The notes under the pieces were generated by a model that had not been told where the DNA came from, ran no database searches, and saw only the letters and a program-made list of their open reading frames with translations. A DNA stretch of 64,000 nucleotides, from the NCBI RefSeq assembly GCF_022664455.2, contig NZ_JAKRKC020000001.1, positions 2,671,001-2,735,000 of the forward strand, given 5' to 3'. This DNA comes from Actinomadura luzonensis (GTDB taxonomy: Bacteria > Actinomycetota > Actinomycetes > Streptosporangiales > Streptosporangiaceae). The stretch's first letter is position 1. Each line of letters starts with the position of its first letter. Made by a program: the position numbers and the translations under genes. Below, piece by piece: positions 34,183-41,644 of this stretch.

Positions 34183-35055
34183 ATGGAATTCTGGAAGGCC
34201 ATTCTGGGCCTTGCCCGTAACAAGTTCATCGGCGTCCCGGTGGCCGTCCTCGCCGCGGCCCTGGCCCTCGCGGGATATCTCGCCTTACCCGAGCGCTATG
34301 TGGCCAGCGCGTCCATGGTGCTGGTGACGCCGTCGGGCGGCGGCTCGATCGACCGGACGAAGCCGGTGGCGCAGACCAACCCGCTGCTGCAGTTCTCCGA
34401 CGACCTCCGCACCACCGCCAGCATCCTGATCCTGGCCATGAACTCGCCCGACGTCTTCAAGTCCGTCGGCGTCACCGAGGACGGCTCCACCGACCTCACC
34501 ATCGACGACGGGCGCAGCAACCCGACGCTGCTCGGCGTGGGCACCACCGGCCCCTTCATCTACGTCCAGGTCGAGAGCGGCACCCCCGCCGGGGCGACGA
34601 AGGTGCTGGCGGCCACCCAGGAACGGCTCCGCCAGGAGCTGGACGACCGGCAGAACGAGCTCAAGGCCCACCCCATCACGTTCGTCCAGCTCGACGACGT
34701 GGTACGGCTGGGGCCCGAGGCCGACGCGTCCACCAAGCTGCAGGGGGCCGTCGGGGGCGCGTTGTTCGGCCTGGTGGCGGGGTTCGGGGTGGCGTACGCG
34801 TTCGTCCGCGGCCGGCTGCGGCTGCCCGCCCGCCTCCGCCCCGCCCCCGAGGACCCGCCGGCGGAGACCCCGAAAACCACGGAGACCCCGGAGACCCCGC
34901 ACGAGAACCACGAGAACGGCGTCCCGCAGAAGGTCGGCAGCCCCAACGGCAGGGCGCCGGACCGCGAAGCCGGCCCCGTCGAGGACGGGACCGGCTCCAA
35001 GGACGGCGACGCCGTGGACGTCGTCAGCGGCGCCGACGGCCGCGACCCCGACTGA
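34183..35055 (+). CDS. Wzz-like chain-length/export co-polymerase (no kinase domain)
   Basis: 290 aa. A TM helix near the start (FIGVPVAVLAAALALAGYLA), an extracytoplasmic domain (residues ~50-190), then a second TM helix (LQGAVGGALFGLVAGFGVAY), and a long hydrophilic C-terminal tail rich in E, P and T. This is the two-TM arrangement of Wzz/PCP proteins. I start at ATG 34183 (MEFWKAILGLARN), with GGGGA 4 bp upstream. This matches the paralogue at 36030 that begins VDFWGTVLVVFRR; ATG 34141 is in frame but its G-run touches the codon. Confidence 0.8.
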   Translation: MEFWKAILGLARNKFIGVPVAVLAAALALAGYLALPERYVASASMVLVTPSGGGSIDRTKPVAQTNPLLQFSDDLRTTASILILAMNSPDVFKSVGVTEDGSTDLTIDDGRSNPTLLGVGTTGPFIYVQVESGTPAGATKVLAATQERLRQELDDRQNELKAHPITFVQLDDVVRLGPEADASTKLQGAVGGALFGLVAGFGVAYAFVRGRLRLPARLRPAPEDPPAETPKTTETPETPHENHENGVPQKVGSPNGRAPDREAGPVEDGTGSKDGDAVDVVSGADGRDPD

Positions 35056-35070
35056 GCGTCCCGGCAGGGG

Positions 35071-35871
35071 TCACTTGCGCGGCCCCATCAGGTCCGCCAG
35101 CGCCGGCGGCACCCACCGCTTGGCGACCTGGCGGAAGCTGCTCTTCCACTCCTCGCCCGGCCGCTGCTTGAACTTGGTGTCGTGCTCGTCGAGGACTTCC
35201 TCGGCCGGGCGCCCGTTGGTGTAGTAGTACAGCGCCATCGAGCGCCGCGCCCGGTCCTCGGGGCAGGTCAGCGGCTCGGGGTGGCCGTGGTTGGCGTCGT
35301 CGGTGGTGGCGAAGAGCACGAACCGGTTGAACACCGGCAGGATCTTGTGCTCGCAGCGGCTCATGTCCTTGTTCCAGAGCTGCAGGTGCCCGCCGTAGGA
35401 CTCCTCCCAGTCCTTGTTGAGGTAGAGCAGGCCGTTGAGCCGGCGGTCCAGGTTGAGCCTGCGGTGGCGGTTGAAGTCGACGTGCACCTTCAGGTAGCCG
35501 CCGGGCTTGATCTGGTGCAGGCCGCCGCCGTCGTAGTGCGGGTCGGAGACCAGGTGCTCGATGCCGGTGAGCCGTTCGAGGAAGTCGATGAAGACCTGGC
35601 CGTTGAACTCCGCCAGCAGGTTCCTGGTCGCGGGGCCCATACGCTCGGTGTCGGCGAGGGCGAGCTTGATCTCGCGGGCGTTGTCGAACCGCTGCCACTC
35701 GGCGTCCCGCGGCTCCGGGAACTCGGCGAGCACCGGCTCCAGGACCTCGGGGGGCAGGAAGTCGTCGATGACGACGTGCCGGAACGGGCTCGCCTTGAGG
35801 AAGGACTCCCGCAGGCTGTCCGCCAGCGGGAGGAGATTGTCACGTTTGAAGGTGAATTCCGGAAAAGGCAT
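35071..35871 (-). CDS. 2OG-Fe(II) oxygenase (prolyl-4-hydroxylase-like)
   Basis: 266 aa starting MPFPEFTFKRDNLLPLADSL after GGGGAGCAGCA. P4Hc-type fold: iron ligands in YLKVHVDFNRH (His-x-Asp) and ANHGHPEPL (distal His), and a 2-oxoglutarate-binding Arg in RRSMALYYYTNG. NGLLYLNKDW is the conserved strand of the family. Members hydroxylate protein or small-molecule substrates, and relatives occur in glycan clusters. It sits convergent to the first Wzz-like gene and divergent from the second. Confidence 0.82.
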   Translation of the reverse strand: MPFPEFTFKRDNLLPLADSLRESFLKASPFRHVVIDDFLPPEVLEPVLAEFPEPRDAEWQRFDNAREIKLALADTERMGPATRNLLAEFNGQVFIDFLERLTGIEHLVSDPHYDGGGLHQIKPGGYLKVHVDFNRHRRLNLDRRLNGLLYLNKDWEESYGGHLQLWNKDMSRCEHKILPVFNRFVLFATTDDANHGHPEPLTCPEDRARRSMALYYYTNGRPAEEVLDEHDTKFKQRPGEEWKSSFRQVAKRWVPPALADLMGPRK

Positions 35872-35889
35872 TGCTGCTCCCCACCCTAC

Positions 35890-35959
35890 GGAATTGGCGT
35901 GAATTCCCCGGGATGACATCGGGATATACCGTGATCTCGTTACGTGTTCACCGGTAACG
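35890..35959. promoter_or_regulatory. Inverted repeats in the divergent promoter region
   Basis: GGAATT-GGCGTG-AATTCC (35890-35907) and CGTTAC-N10-GTAACG (35938-35959) lie in the 158-bp gap between the divergent oxygenase and second Wzz-like genes. Both have six-base perfect arms and are candidate regulator sites. No known consensus was recognised. Confidence 0.35.
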
Positions 35960-36029
35960 CCGCATACGTCCGACGCCGATGACCGTATCGAGGGCTCGGG
36001 TCGTCCGGCTCGGGGGAGAGGGAGACGCC

Positions 36030-36746
36030 GTGGACTTCTGGGGGACGGTCCTGGTGGTGTTCCGGCGCTGGTACGTCACCGTGCCCGCGTTCCTGCTGGC
36101 ACTGGGCGCGTCGTTCGCCGTCTACCGCACGGTCCCGACCGTCTACCAGTCGAACGCGGTGCTCGTGCTCACCATCCCGGTGACGGGCGGGAGCGTTCCA
36201 AGCAACCCCGACTACCCGAACCCCCGCACGAACCCGCTGCTGAACTACAACGGCTCGCTCAACGTCGCCGCCTCGATCCTGCTCCAGGCGCTCAGCGCGC
36301 CGGAGACCGCGGCCCGGCTGGGCGCGCCGCCGGGCGGGCAAACCACGTACGTCGTCCACAACGGCAGCCCCAACCCGGAGCTGCTGGCCAGCGGCCCGTT
36401 CGTGATCATCGCCGCGAAGTCGCCGTCCGCCGAGACGGCCCACACGCTGGTCACCCGGCTCGTCGAGCAGGCGCGGGCCGAGCTGGCCGCCCGCCAGAGC
36501 ATGCTGGGAGCCCCGGTGAGCACGTACATCCAGCTCACCCCGATGGTGCCGCCGACCGCGCCGCAGGAGCAGCGCGGCGGCAAGAGCAGGACGGCGATGG
36601 CGGTGCTGGCGCTCGGCCTGTTCGCCGCCCTGACCGCCGGCTTCGCCGCGGAGAGCCTGGCCCCGGCGCTGCGGCGGTGGCGGACCGGGCCGCCCGCGCC
36701 CGAGCCCGCGCCCGAGCCCGGCGAGCCCCTGGTGCTGCGCCCGTGA
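36030..36746 (+). CDS. Second Wzz-like polysaccharide co-polymerase
   Basis: 238 aa, same plan as the protein at 34183. The first TM helix is WYVTVPAFLLALGASFAVYR. The extracytoplasmic part shares the TNPLL/RTNPLLNY motif (QTNPLLQFSDDLRTTASILI versus RTNPLLNYNGSLNVAASILL) and a terminal TM, AMAVLALGLFAALTAGFAAE. The tail is short and proline-rich. GTG 36030 follows GGGGGAGAGGGAGACGCC. Its stop overlaps the ligase/polymerase gene (GTGA), so it probably controls that polymerase. Confidence 0.8.
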   Translation: MDFWGTVLVVFRRWYVTVPAFLLALGASFAVYRTVPTVYQSNAVLVLTIPVTGGSVPSNPDYPNPRTNPLLNYNGSLNVAASILLQALSAPETAARLGAPPGGQTTYVVHNGSPNPELLASGPFVIIAAKSPSAETAHTLVTRLVEQARAELAARQSMLGAPVSTYIQLTPMVPPTAPQEQRGGKSRTAMAVLALGLFAALTAGFAAESLAPALRRWRTGPPAPEPAPEPGEPLVLRP

Positions 36747-38146
36747 AGGCGCTCGCCCTGACCAGGACCCCGCCCGGCGCCGACGTGGCCGCGCTGCCCC
36801 GCCCGCACCCCGCCGACGGCGCCACGCTGGGCGTCGTCTTCGTGGTCGTCCTCATGATCGTCCCGGCCCGGCTGGTGTTCCGCGGCCTGTCCTTCGCCAT
36901 CACGCCCGCCGAGGCCGTGGGCCTGTTCGCGCTGATCTGGTGGTTCTGCGCGCAGCTCACGACCACGCTCGGCGCGGCCAAGGGCCGCACCCTGGTCCGC
37001 GGCGCCGTCTTCGGCTACGCCTGCTCGCTGCTCGCCACGTACGCCTACGCCGCCGCCGGCAACCTGCCGAGGGACGAGCTCGACCTGGCCGACCACTTTC
37101 TGATCACCGCGTTCGCGATGGTCGGCGTCGTGCTGGTCGTCGTGGACGGCGTGCGCGGCCGGGCCAGGCTCGACCTGGTGCTGAAGACCGTCGCGGTGAT
37201 GGGCGCGGCGCTCGGCGTGATCGGGGCGGTGCAGTTCCTGCTGAAGTTCGACCCGACCAGGTACATGGTGCTGCCCGGCCTGCGCTTCACGCAGGAGGAG
37301 CTGTTCATCGTGGAGCGCAACGGGCTCAGCCGGGTGGCGGCGACCACCGGGCATCCCATCGAGTTCGCCGTGGTGTGCGCGATGATCCTGCCGATCGCGC
37401 TGCACTTCGCCTTCCAGGCCATGGAACGCCGGCAGCCGCACCTGCGCTGGTGGGCGTGCGCGGGCCTGATCGCGGCGGGCATGGTGTTCTCGGTGTCGCG
37501 CTCGGCCTTCGTCGGGATCGCGGGGGCGGCGGTGGTGCTGCTCGCCGGCTGGCCGCGCCGGCGGCGGCTGCTCGCGCTCGGCGCGATGGTGCTCTTCCTC
37601 GGCGCGGTGAAGGTGGTGGTGCCGGGGGTGCTCGGCGCCATCGTGGAGCTGTTCACCGGCCTGTCCAACGACTCCAGCCTGCGCTGGCGCACCATGGACT
37701 ACACCGCCGCGGCCACCGAGATCTCCCGCCACCCGTGGCTCGGCCGCGGCCTCGGCACCTGGTACGCCCCGAAGTACCTGGTCTTCGACAACCAGTACAT
37801 CCTGACCACGGTCGAGACCGGGATCATCGGCGTGCTGGCCTTCGCCGGGCTGTTCCTGGCCGGCATCTGGTCCGCCCTGCGGGCCCGCCGCCTGCTCGCC
37901 GACCCCGGCGACCGCGACCTCGGGCTGACGCTGGCGGCCTGCCTGGTGGTGCCGCTGATCGGCGCCGCCACCTTCGACCTGCGGGCCTACGCGGTGATCA
38001 CCGGGCTGTCGTTCCTGCTGGTGGGGGCGGCGGGCGCGCTGATGCGCGAGGCCCGGCGCGGGCGGGCGGCCGCGGCGGGCCCGCTCACGCCAGCAGCCGC
38101 GCCTGCGCCTCCCGCCACGAGCCCGCCGACAGGTCACGGGCGCTGA
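36743..38146 (+). CDS. O-antigen ligase/Wzy-type polymerase
   Basis: 467 aa with ~12 transmembrane helices and the Wzy_C/O-antigen ligase signature: GLSRVAATTGHPIEFAVVCA, VFSVSRSAFVGIAG, and periplasmic HPWLGRGLGTWYAPKY. It polymerises lipid-linked repeat units outside the membrane or ligates the chain to an acceptor. Its last ~20 codons overlap the convergent second rmlC by 62 bp. Working partners in the locus are the Wzx flippase at 29769 and the two Wzz-like proteins. Confidence 0.87.
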   Translation: MKALALTRTPPGADVAALPRPHPADGATLGVVFVVVLMIVPARLVFRGLSFAITPAEAVGLFALIWWFCAQLTTTLGAAKGRTLVRGAVFGYACSLLATYAYAAAGNLPRDELDLADHFLITAFAMVGVVLVVVDGVRGRARLDLVLKTVAVMGAALGVIGAVQFLLKFDPTRYMVLPGLRFTQEELFIVERNGLSRVAATTGHPIEFAVVCAMILPIALHFAFQAMERRQPHLRWWACAGLIAAGMVFSVSRSAFVGIAGAAVVLLAGWPRRRRLLALGAMVLFLGAVKVVVPGVLGAIVELFTGLSNDSSLRWRTMDYTAAATEISRHPWLGRGLGTWYAPKYLVFDNQYILTTVETGIIGVLAFAGLFLAGIWSALRARRLLADPGDRDLGLTLAACLVVPLIGAATFDLRAYAVITGLSFLLVGAAGALMREARRGRAAAAGPLTPAAAPAPPATSPPTGHGR

Positions 38147-38633
38147 TCGCGGTGACCGGCAGCGGCCAGGCGAGGGCGAGGTCCGGGTCGTCGTAGCGGA
38201 CGGAGACGTCCTCGGCCGGGTCGTGCTCGCGGTCGATGCGGTAGCAGACGTCGGCCTGCTCGGTGAGCGCCTGGAAGCCGTGCAGGAAGCCGGGCGGCAC
38301 GTACAGGCAGGCGAAGGTCTCGTCGTCCAGCACCACGCTCATGCTCCCGCCGTACGTCGGCGAGCCGGGACGGGCGTCCACCAGCACGTCGTGGATCGCG
38401 CCGCGCGCGCACCTGACGAGCTTGGCCTCGCCGCGCCCCACCCGCCCGTGCAGGGCCCGGACCGTGCCGAGGCGCGAGCGCGACTGGCTGTCCTGGATGA
38501 AGGCGGCCGGGTCGAGCCCGTGCTCCTTCGCCACCGCCGCGTCGAAGGTGCGGGTGAAGAAGCCGCGGTCGTCGTGGTGCGGCGCCGGGACGAAGAGGAG
38601 GACGCCGTCGAGGGCGCCGCGCTCCGCTCTCAT
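38085..38633 (-). CDS. Second dTDP-4-dehydrorhamnose 3,5-epimerase-like protein
   Basis: 182 aa RmlC cupin: VPAPHHDDRGFFTRTFDAAV, SRSRLGTVRALHGRVGRGEA with the catalytic His, and YVPPGFLHGFQALTEQADVC. It differs clearly in sequence from the 22362 copy (for example HDDRG versus HTDPRG, and a different C-terminus). The ATG is preceded by AGGAGG at 9 bp. It could make a different 6-deoxysugar isomer. It overlaps the ligase gene by 62 bp at its 3' end, and the start lies about 65 bp from the divergent WecG-like gene. Confidence 0.88.
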   Translation of the reverse strand: MRAERGALDGVLLFVPAPHHDDRGFFTRTFDAAVAKEHGLDPAAFIQDSQSRSRLGTVRALHGRVGRGEAKLVRCARGAIHDVLVDARPGSPTYGGSMSVVLDDETFACLYVPPGFLHGFQALTEQADVCYRIDREHDPAEDVSVRYDDPDLALAWPLPVTAISARDLSAGSWREAQARLLA

Positions 38634-38697
38634 GGCCCTCATCCTCCTGGCTGGAGTGCACTTCCTGCCAGACCCACGCGTAACGGATTTCTCCGTC

Positions 38698-39567
38698 ATG
38701 CCGATGATCCTGCGAAAGGTCGGGCTGGGCTGGGCCAGGCGAAGGAGCGAGGACATTCCGGCAGACCCCTTCACCGCGACCAGTCCTCCCGCGCGCGTCC
38801 GCGTGGGAGCCGTGCACGTCATGGCGCTCACCGAGACCGGGGTGGCCGACCACGTCTCCCGCGAGTGGGCCGCCGGCCGGGGCGGCGCGATCGTCACCGC
38901 CAACGTCGACATCGTCCGCGCCGCCACCCGCGACCCCGCGCTCGCCGCCCTCGTCGCCCGCTCGGAGCTGGTCGTCGCCGACGGCATGCCGGTCGTGTGG
39001 GCGGGCCGCCTGGCCGGCACCCCGATCCCGGAGCGGGTGACCGGGGCCTCGCTGGTGCACACCCTGTCGGAGCGCGCCGCGCGGGACGGCCGGTCCGTTT
39101 ACCTCCTGGGCGGCGACGAGGGCGTCCCCGAGGCCGCCGCCGCCGTCCTTCTGGAACGTTGCCCGGGGCTGCGGATCGCGGGAACGCACGCCCCGCCGTA
39201 CGGCTTCGACGCCGACCCGGCGACGCGGCGCGAGGCCGTGGAGCGGGCCCGCGCGGCCGCCCCCGGCCTGGTCCTCGTCGGCCTCGGCTTCCCCAAGCAG
39301 GAGCGGCTGATCCTGGAGCTGCGCGCGGCGCTGCCCGCCGCCTGGTTCCTGGGCTGCGGCGCGGGCATCCCGATGGCCGCCGGCCAGTTCCGCCGCGCCC
39401 CCGAGGTCCTGCAGCGCACCGGGGGCGAGTGGCTGCACCGGCTCGCGCTCGAACCCCGCCGCCTGGTCCGCCGCTACCTGCTGCACGACGCGCCGTTCGC
39501 CGTGCGCCTGCTGGCCGGCGCGCTCCGCGCCCGCCTGCTGGGCCGCGTCCGTCTCCTGGGAAGGTGA
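38698..39567 (+). CDS. WecG/TagA/CpsF-family glycosyltransferase
   Basis: 289 aa. Conserved blocks of the GT26 family: TANVDIVRAATRDPALAALV, VVADGMPVVWAGRLAGTPIP followed by ERVTGASL, and VLVGLGFPKQERLILELRAA. The enzymes transfer ManNAc- or ManNAcA-like residues onto lipid-linked GlcNAc. A family tail follows (FRRAPEVLQRTGGEWLHRLA). The start is uncertain: ATG 38698 and ATG 38704 are both possible, and the conserved part begins only near residue 35. Confidence 0.88.
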   Translation: MPMILRKVGLGWARRRSEDIPADPFTATSPPARVRVGAVHVMALTETGVADHVSREWAAGRGGAIVTANVDIVRAATRDPALAALVARSELVVADGMPVVWAGRLAGTPIPERVTGASLVHTLSERAARDGRSVYLLGGDEGVPEAAAAVLLERCPGLRIAGTHAPPYGFDADPATRREAVERARAAAPGLVLVGLGFPKQERLILELRAALPAAWFLGCGAGIPMAAGQFRRAPEVLQRTGGEWLHRLALEPRRLVRRYLLHDAPFAVRLLAGALRARLLGRVRLLGR

Positions 39568-39569
39568 GC

Positions 39570-40703
39570 ATGCTGGCGGTAGTGATCGTCACGTACTTCA
39601 GCGAGCGCGTCGTCGGCGACTGCCTGCGCTCGCTCCAGGCCGCCGGCGCGGGGGACGCCCGGGTGCTGGTGGTCGACAACGACTCGGCGGACGCCACGGT
39701 CGAGCGGGCGCGCGCCGCCCTGCCGGCCGTCGAGGTGGTGCGGACCGGCCGCAACGCGGGCTTCGCGGGCGGCGTGAACGCCGGGATCGCCGCCGCCCCC
39801 GGCTGCGACGTGCTCGTGCTGAACCCGGACATCCGCCTCGCCCCCGGCGCGATCACCGCGCTGCGGGAGGCGCTGGCCGTGCCGGGCACCGGCATCGCGG
39901 TGCCCCGGCTGACCGCCGAGGACGGCACGGTCCACCCGTCGCTGCGCAGGCGGCCCACCGTGCTGCGGGCGCTCGGCGAGGCGCTGCTCGGCGGGTACCG
40001 GGCCGGGCGGGTCCCGGCGCTCGGGGAACTGGTCGTGGATCCCGCCGCGTACGAGCGGCCGGGCACCGCCGACTGGGCGACCGGCGCCGCCTGGCTGGTC
40101 TCCCGCGCCTGCCTGGACGCGCTCGGGCCGCTGGACGAGCGGTACTTCCTGTACTCGGAGGAGACCGAGTACATGCTGCGCGCCGGCGACCACGGCCTCG
40201 CCGTCCGCTACGAGCCGCGGGCCGTGGCCGTGCACCTCGGCGGCGAGCAGGCCACGTCGAGCACGCTGTGGGCGCTCGCCACCGCCAACCGGGTGCGGCT
40301 GCACCGCGAGCGGCACGGCCGGGCCCGCGCGCTCGCCATGCGCGGCGCGGTCACGCTCAACGAGGCGGTCCGCGCGCTCGCCCGCCGCGGCGGGCCGGCG
40401 CCCGGCACCGGGCGGCCCTCCGCGCGCTGGTCCGGCTGCCCGCCTGGCCCGCGCCGCCGGGCGGGCCCGAGCCCCCGGGGTACGTCTGCTTCGCCGCCCA
40501 GGACTGGTGGTACCACAACCGGGCGCACTCCGACTTCCAGCTCATGCGCTCGATCGCCGCGCACCGCAGGGTGCTCGTCGTCAACAGCATCGGCATGCGC
40601 ATGCCCGCGCCCGGCACCACCACCCACGTCGCCCGGCGCATCCTGCGCAAGCTGCGCAGCGTGGCCAAGTTCCTGCGGCAGCCGTACCCGGGCTTCCACG
40701 TGA
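39570..40703 (+). CDS. Glycosyltransferase family 2 (rhamnosyltransferase-like), frame breaks near the end
   Basis: Residues 1-275 are a good WcaE/rhamnosyltransferase-type GT2: LAVVIVTYFSERVVGDCLRS, VLVVDNDSADATVERARAAL, NAGFAGGVNAGIAAAPGCDV (conserved GGxNxG region), and ATGAAWLVSRACLDALGPLD with FLYSEETEYMLRA. After RALARRGGPAPGTG (about 40400) the frame turns into low-quality sequence ending at 40703. The expected continuation HRAALRALVRLPAWPAPPGG is in the frame of the next glycosyltransferase, reached by adding one base near 40395-40415. Either a frameshift is present or the end is truncated. Confidence 0.8.
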   Translation: MLAVVIVTYFSERVVGDCLRSLQAAGAGDARVLVVDNDSADATVERARAALPAVEVVRTGRNAGFAGGVNAGIAAAPGCDVLVLNPDIRLAPGAITALREALAVPGTGIAVPRLTAEDGTVHPSLRRRPTVLRALGEALLGGYRAGRVPALGELVVDPAAYERPGTADWATGAAWLVSRACLDALGPLDERYFLYSEETEYMLRAGDHGLAVRYEPRAVAVHLGGEQATSSTLWALATANRVRLHRERHGRARALAMRGAVTLNEAVRALARRGGPAPGTGRPSARWSGCPPGPRRRAGPSPRGTSASPPRTGGTTTGRTPTSSSCARSPRTAGCSSSTASACACPRPAPPPTSPGASCASCAAWPSSCGSRTRAST

Positions 40704-41644
40704 TGTCGCCGCTGCCGCTGCCGTTCTACGGCTCGCCGGTCCTCCGCCGGGTGAACGCCGTGCTGGTGCGGGCCCAGGTGCGGGCGGTGTGCCTGGCGCT
40801 CGGGCTGCGCCGGCCGGTGATGGTGGTCACCATCCCCACGGCGTGGGACGTGGTCCGGCCGATGCCCCGGCGCGCGCTGCTCTACAACCGCTCCGACCGG
40901 CACTCGGCCTTCCCCGAGGCGGACGCGGCCGTGATCGGCGCCCTGGAGGACGAGCTGCTGGCCCGCAGCGACCTGGTCCTCTACGCGAGCCGTACGCTGA
41001 TGGCCGACGAGCGGGAGCGCACCGGCGAGCGCGCCCGCTTCCTCGACCACGGCGTGGACCTCGACCACTTCACCAGGGCCGCCGAGCCGCCCCCCGAGCT
41101 GGCCGCCGTCCCCGCGCCCCGCGTCGGCTTCTTCGGCGCGCTGGACGAGTTCGTGGTGGACGTCGGCCTGCTCGAACGCCTGGCCGCCGAGCTGCCGCAG
41201 GCGTCGCTGGTGCTCATCGGCGACGCCACCGCGCCGATGGACCGGCTGACCGCCCACCCCAACGTGCACTGGCTCGGCTTCCTGCCCTACGAGCGCGTCC
41301 CGGCCTGCGCCTCCGGCTTCGACGTGGCGATCATGCCGTGGCAGGACAACGACTGGATCAGGCACGCCAACCCGATCAAGCTCAAGGAGTACCTGGCCCT
41401 CGGCCTGCCGGTGGTCAGCACGGACTTTCCCGAGCTGGCGCACTACCGGGACCGGGTGCGGATCGCGGACACGCCGGACCGGTTCGTCGCGGCGGTCAAG
41501 GAGGCCCTGGCCGAGGGCGGCCCGCGCCCGGCCGCCGAGCTGCGGGCGTCGGTGCTGGGGATGTCGTGGGCGTCGCGGGCCCGGCGGCTCATGGAGCTGG
41601 CGGAGGGCGGTCGCCTCACGGGGCCGGCGGAGGGCGGCCGCTGA
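40268..41644 (+). CDS. GT4-like glycosyltransferase, N-terminus unclear
   Basis: Recognisable protein starts at about 40481 (GYVCFAAQDWWYHNRAHSDF), continues with RVLVVNSIGMRMPAPGTTTH, LLYNRSDRHSAFPEADAAVI and the C-terminal NPIKLKEYLALGLPVVSTDF typical of GT4/GT1-type GT-B enzymes. No ATG, GTG or TTG lies in this frame between GTG 40268 and residue ~95. The frame between is the natural end of the preceding GT2, with no stop. A bifunctional GT2-GT4 fusion disrupted by one base, or a non-canonical start, are the two readings. The given start is the only open one. Confidence 0.75.
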   Translation: MGARHRQPGAAAPRAARPGPRARHARRGHAQRGGPRARPPRRAGARHRAALRALVRLPAWPAPPGGPEPPGYVCFAAQDWWYHNRAHSDFQLMRSIAAHRRVLVVNSIGMRMPAPGTTTHVARRILRKLRSVAKFLRQPYPGFHVMSPLPLPFYGSPVLRRVNAVLVRAQVRAVCLALGLRRPVMVVTIPTAWDVVRPMPRRALLYNRSDRHSAFPEADAAVIGALEDELLARSDLVLYASRTLMADERERTGERARFLDHGVDLDHFTRAAEPPPELAAVPAPRVGFFGALDEFVVDVGLLERLAAELPQASLVLIGDATAPMDRLTAHPNVHWLGFLPYERVPACASGFDVAIMPWQDNDWIRHANPIKLKEYLALGLPVVSTDFPELAHYRDRVRIADTPDRFVAAVKEALAEGGPRPAAELRASVLGMSWASRARRLMELAEGGRLTGPAEGGR

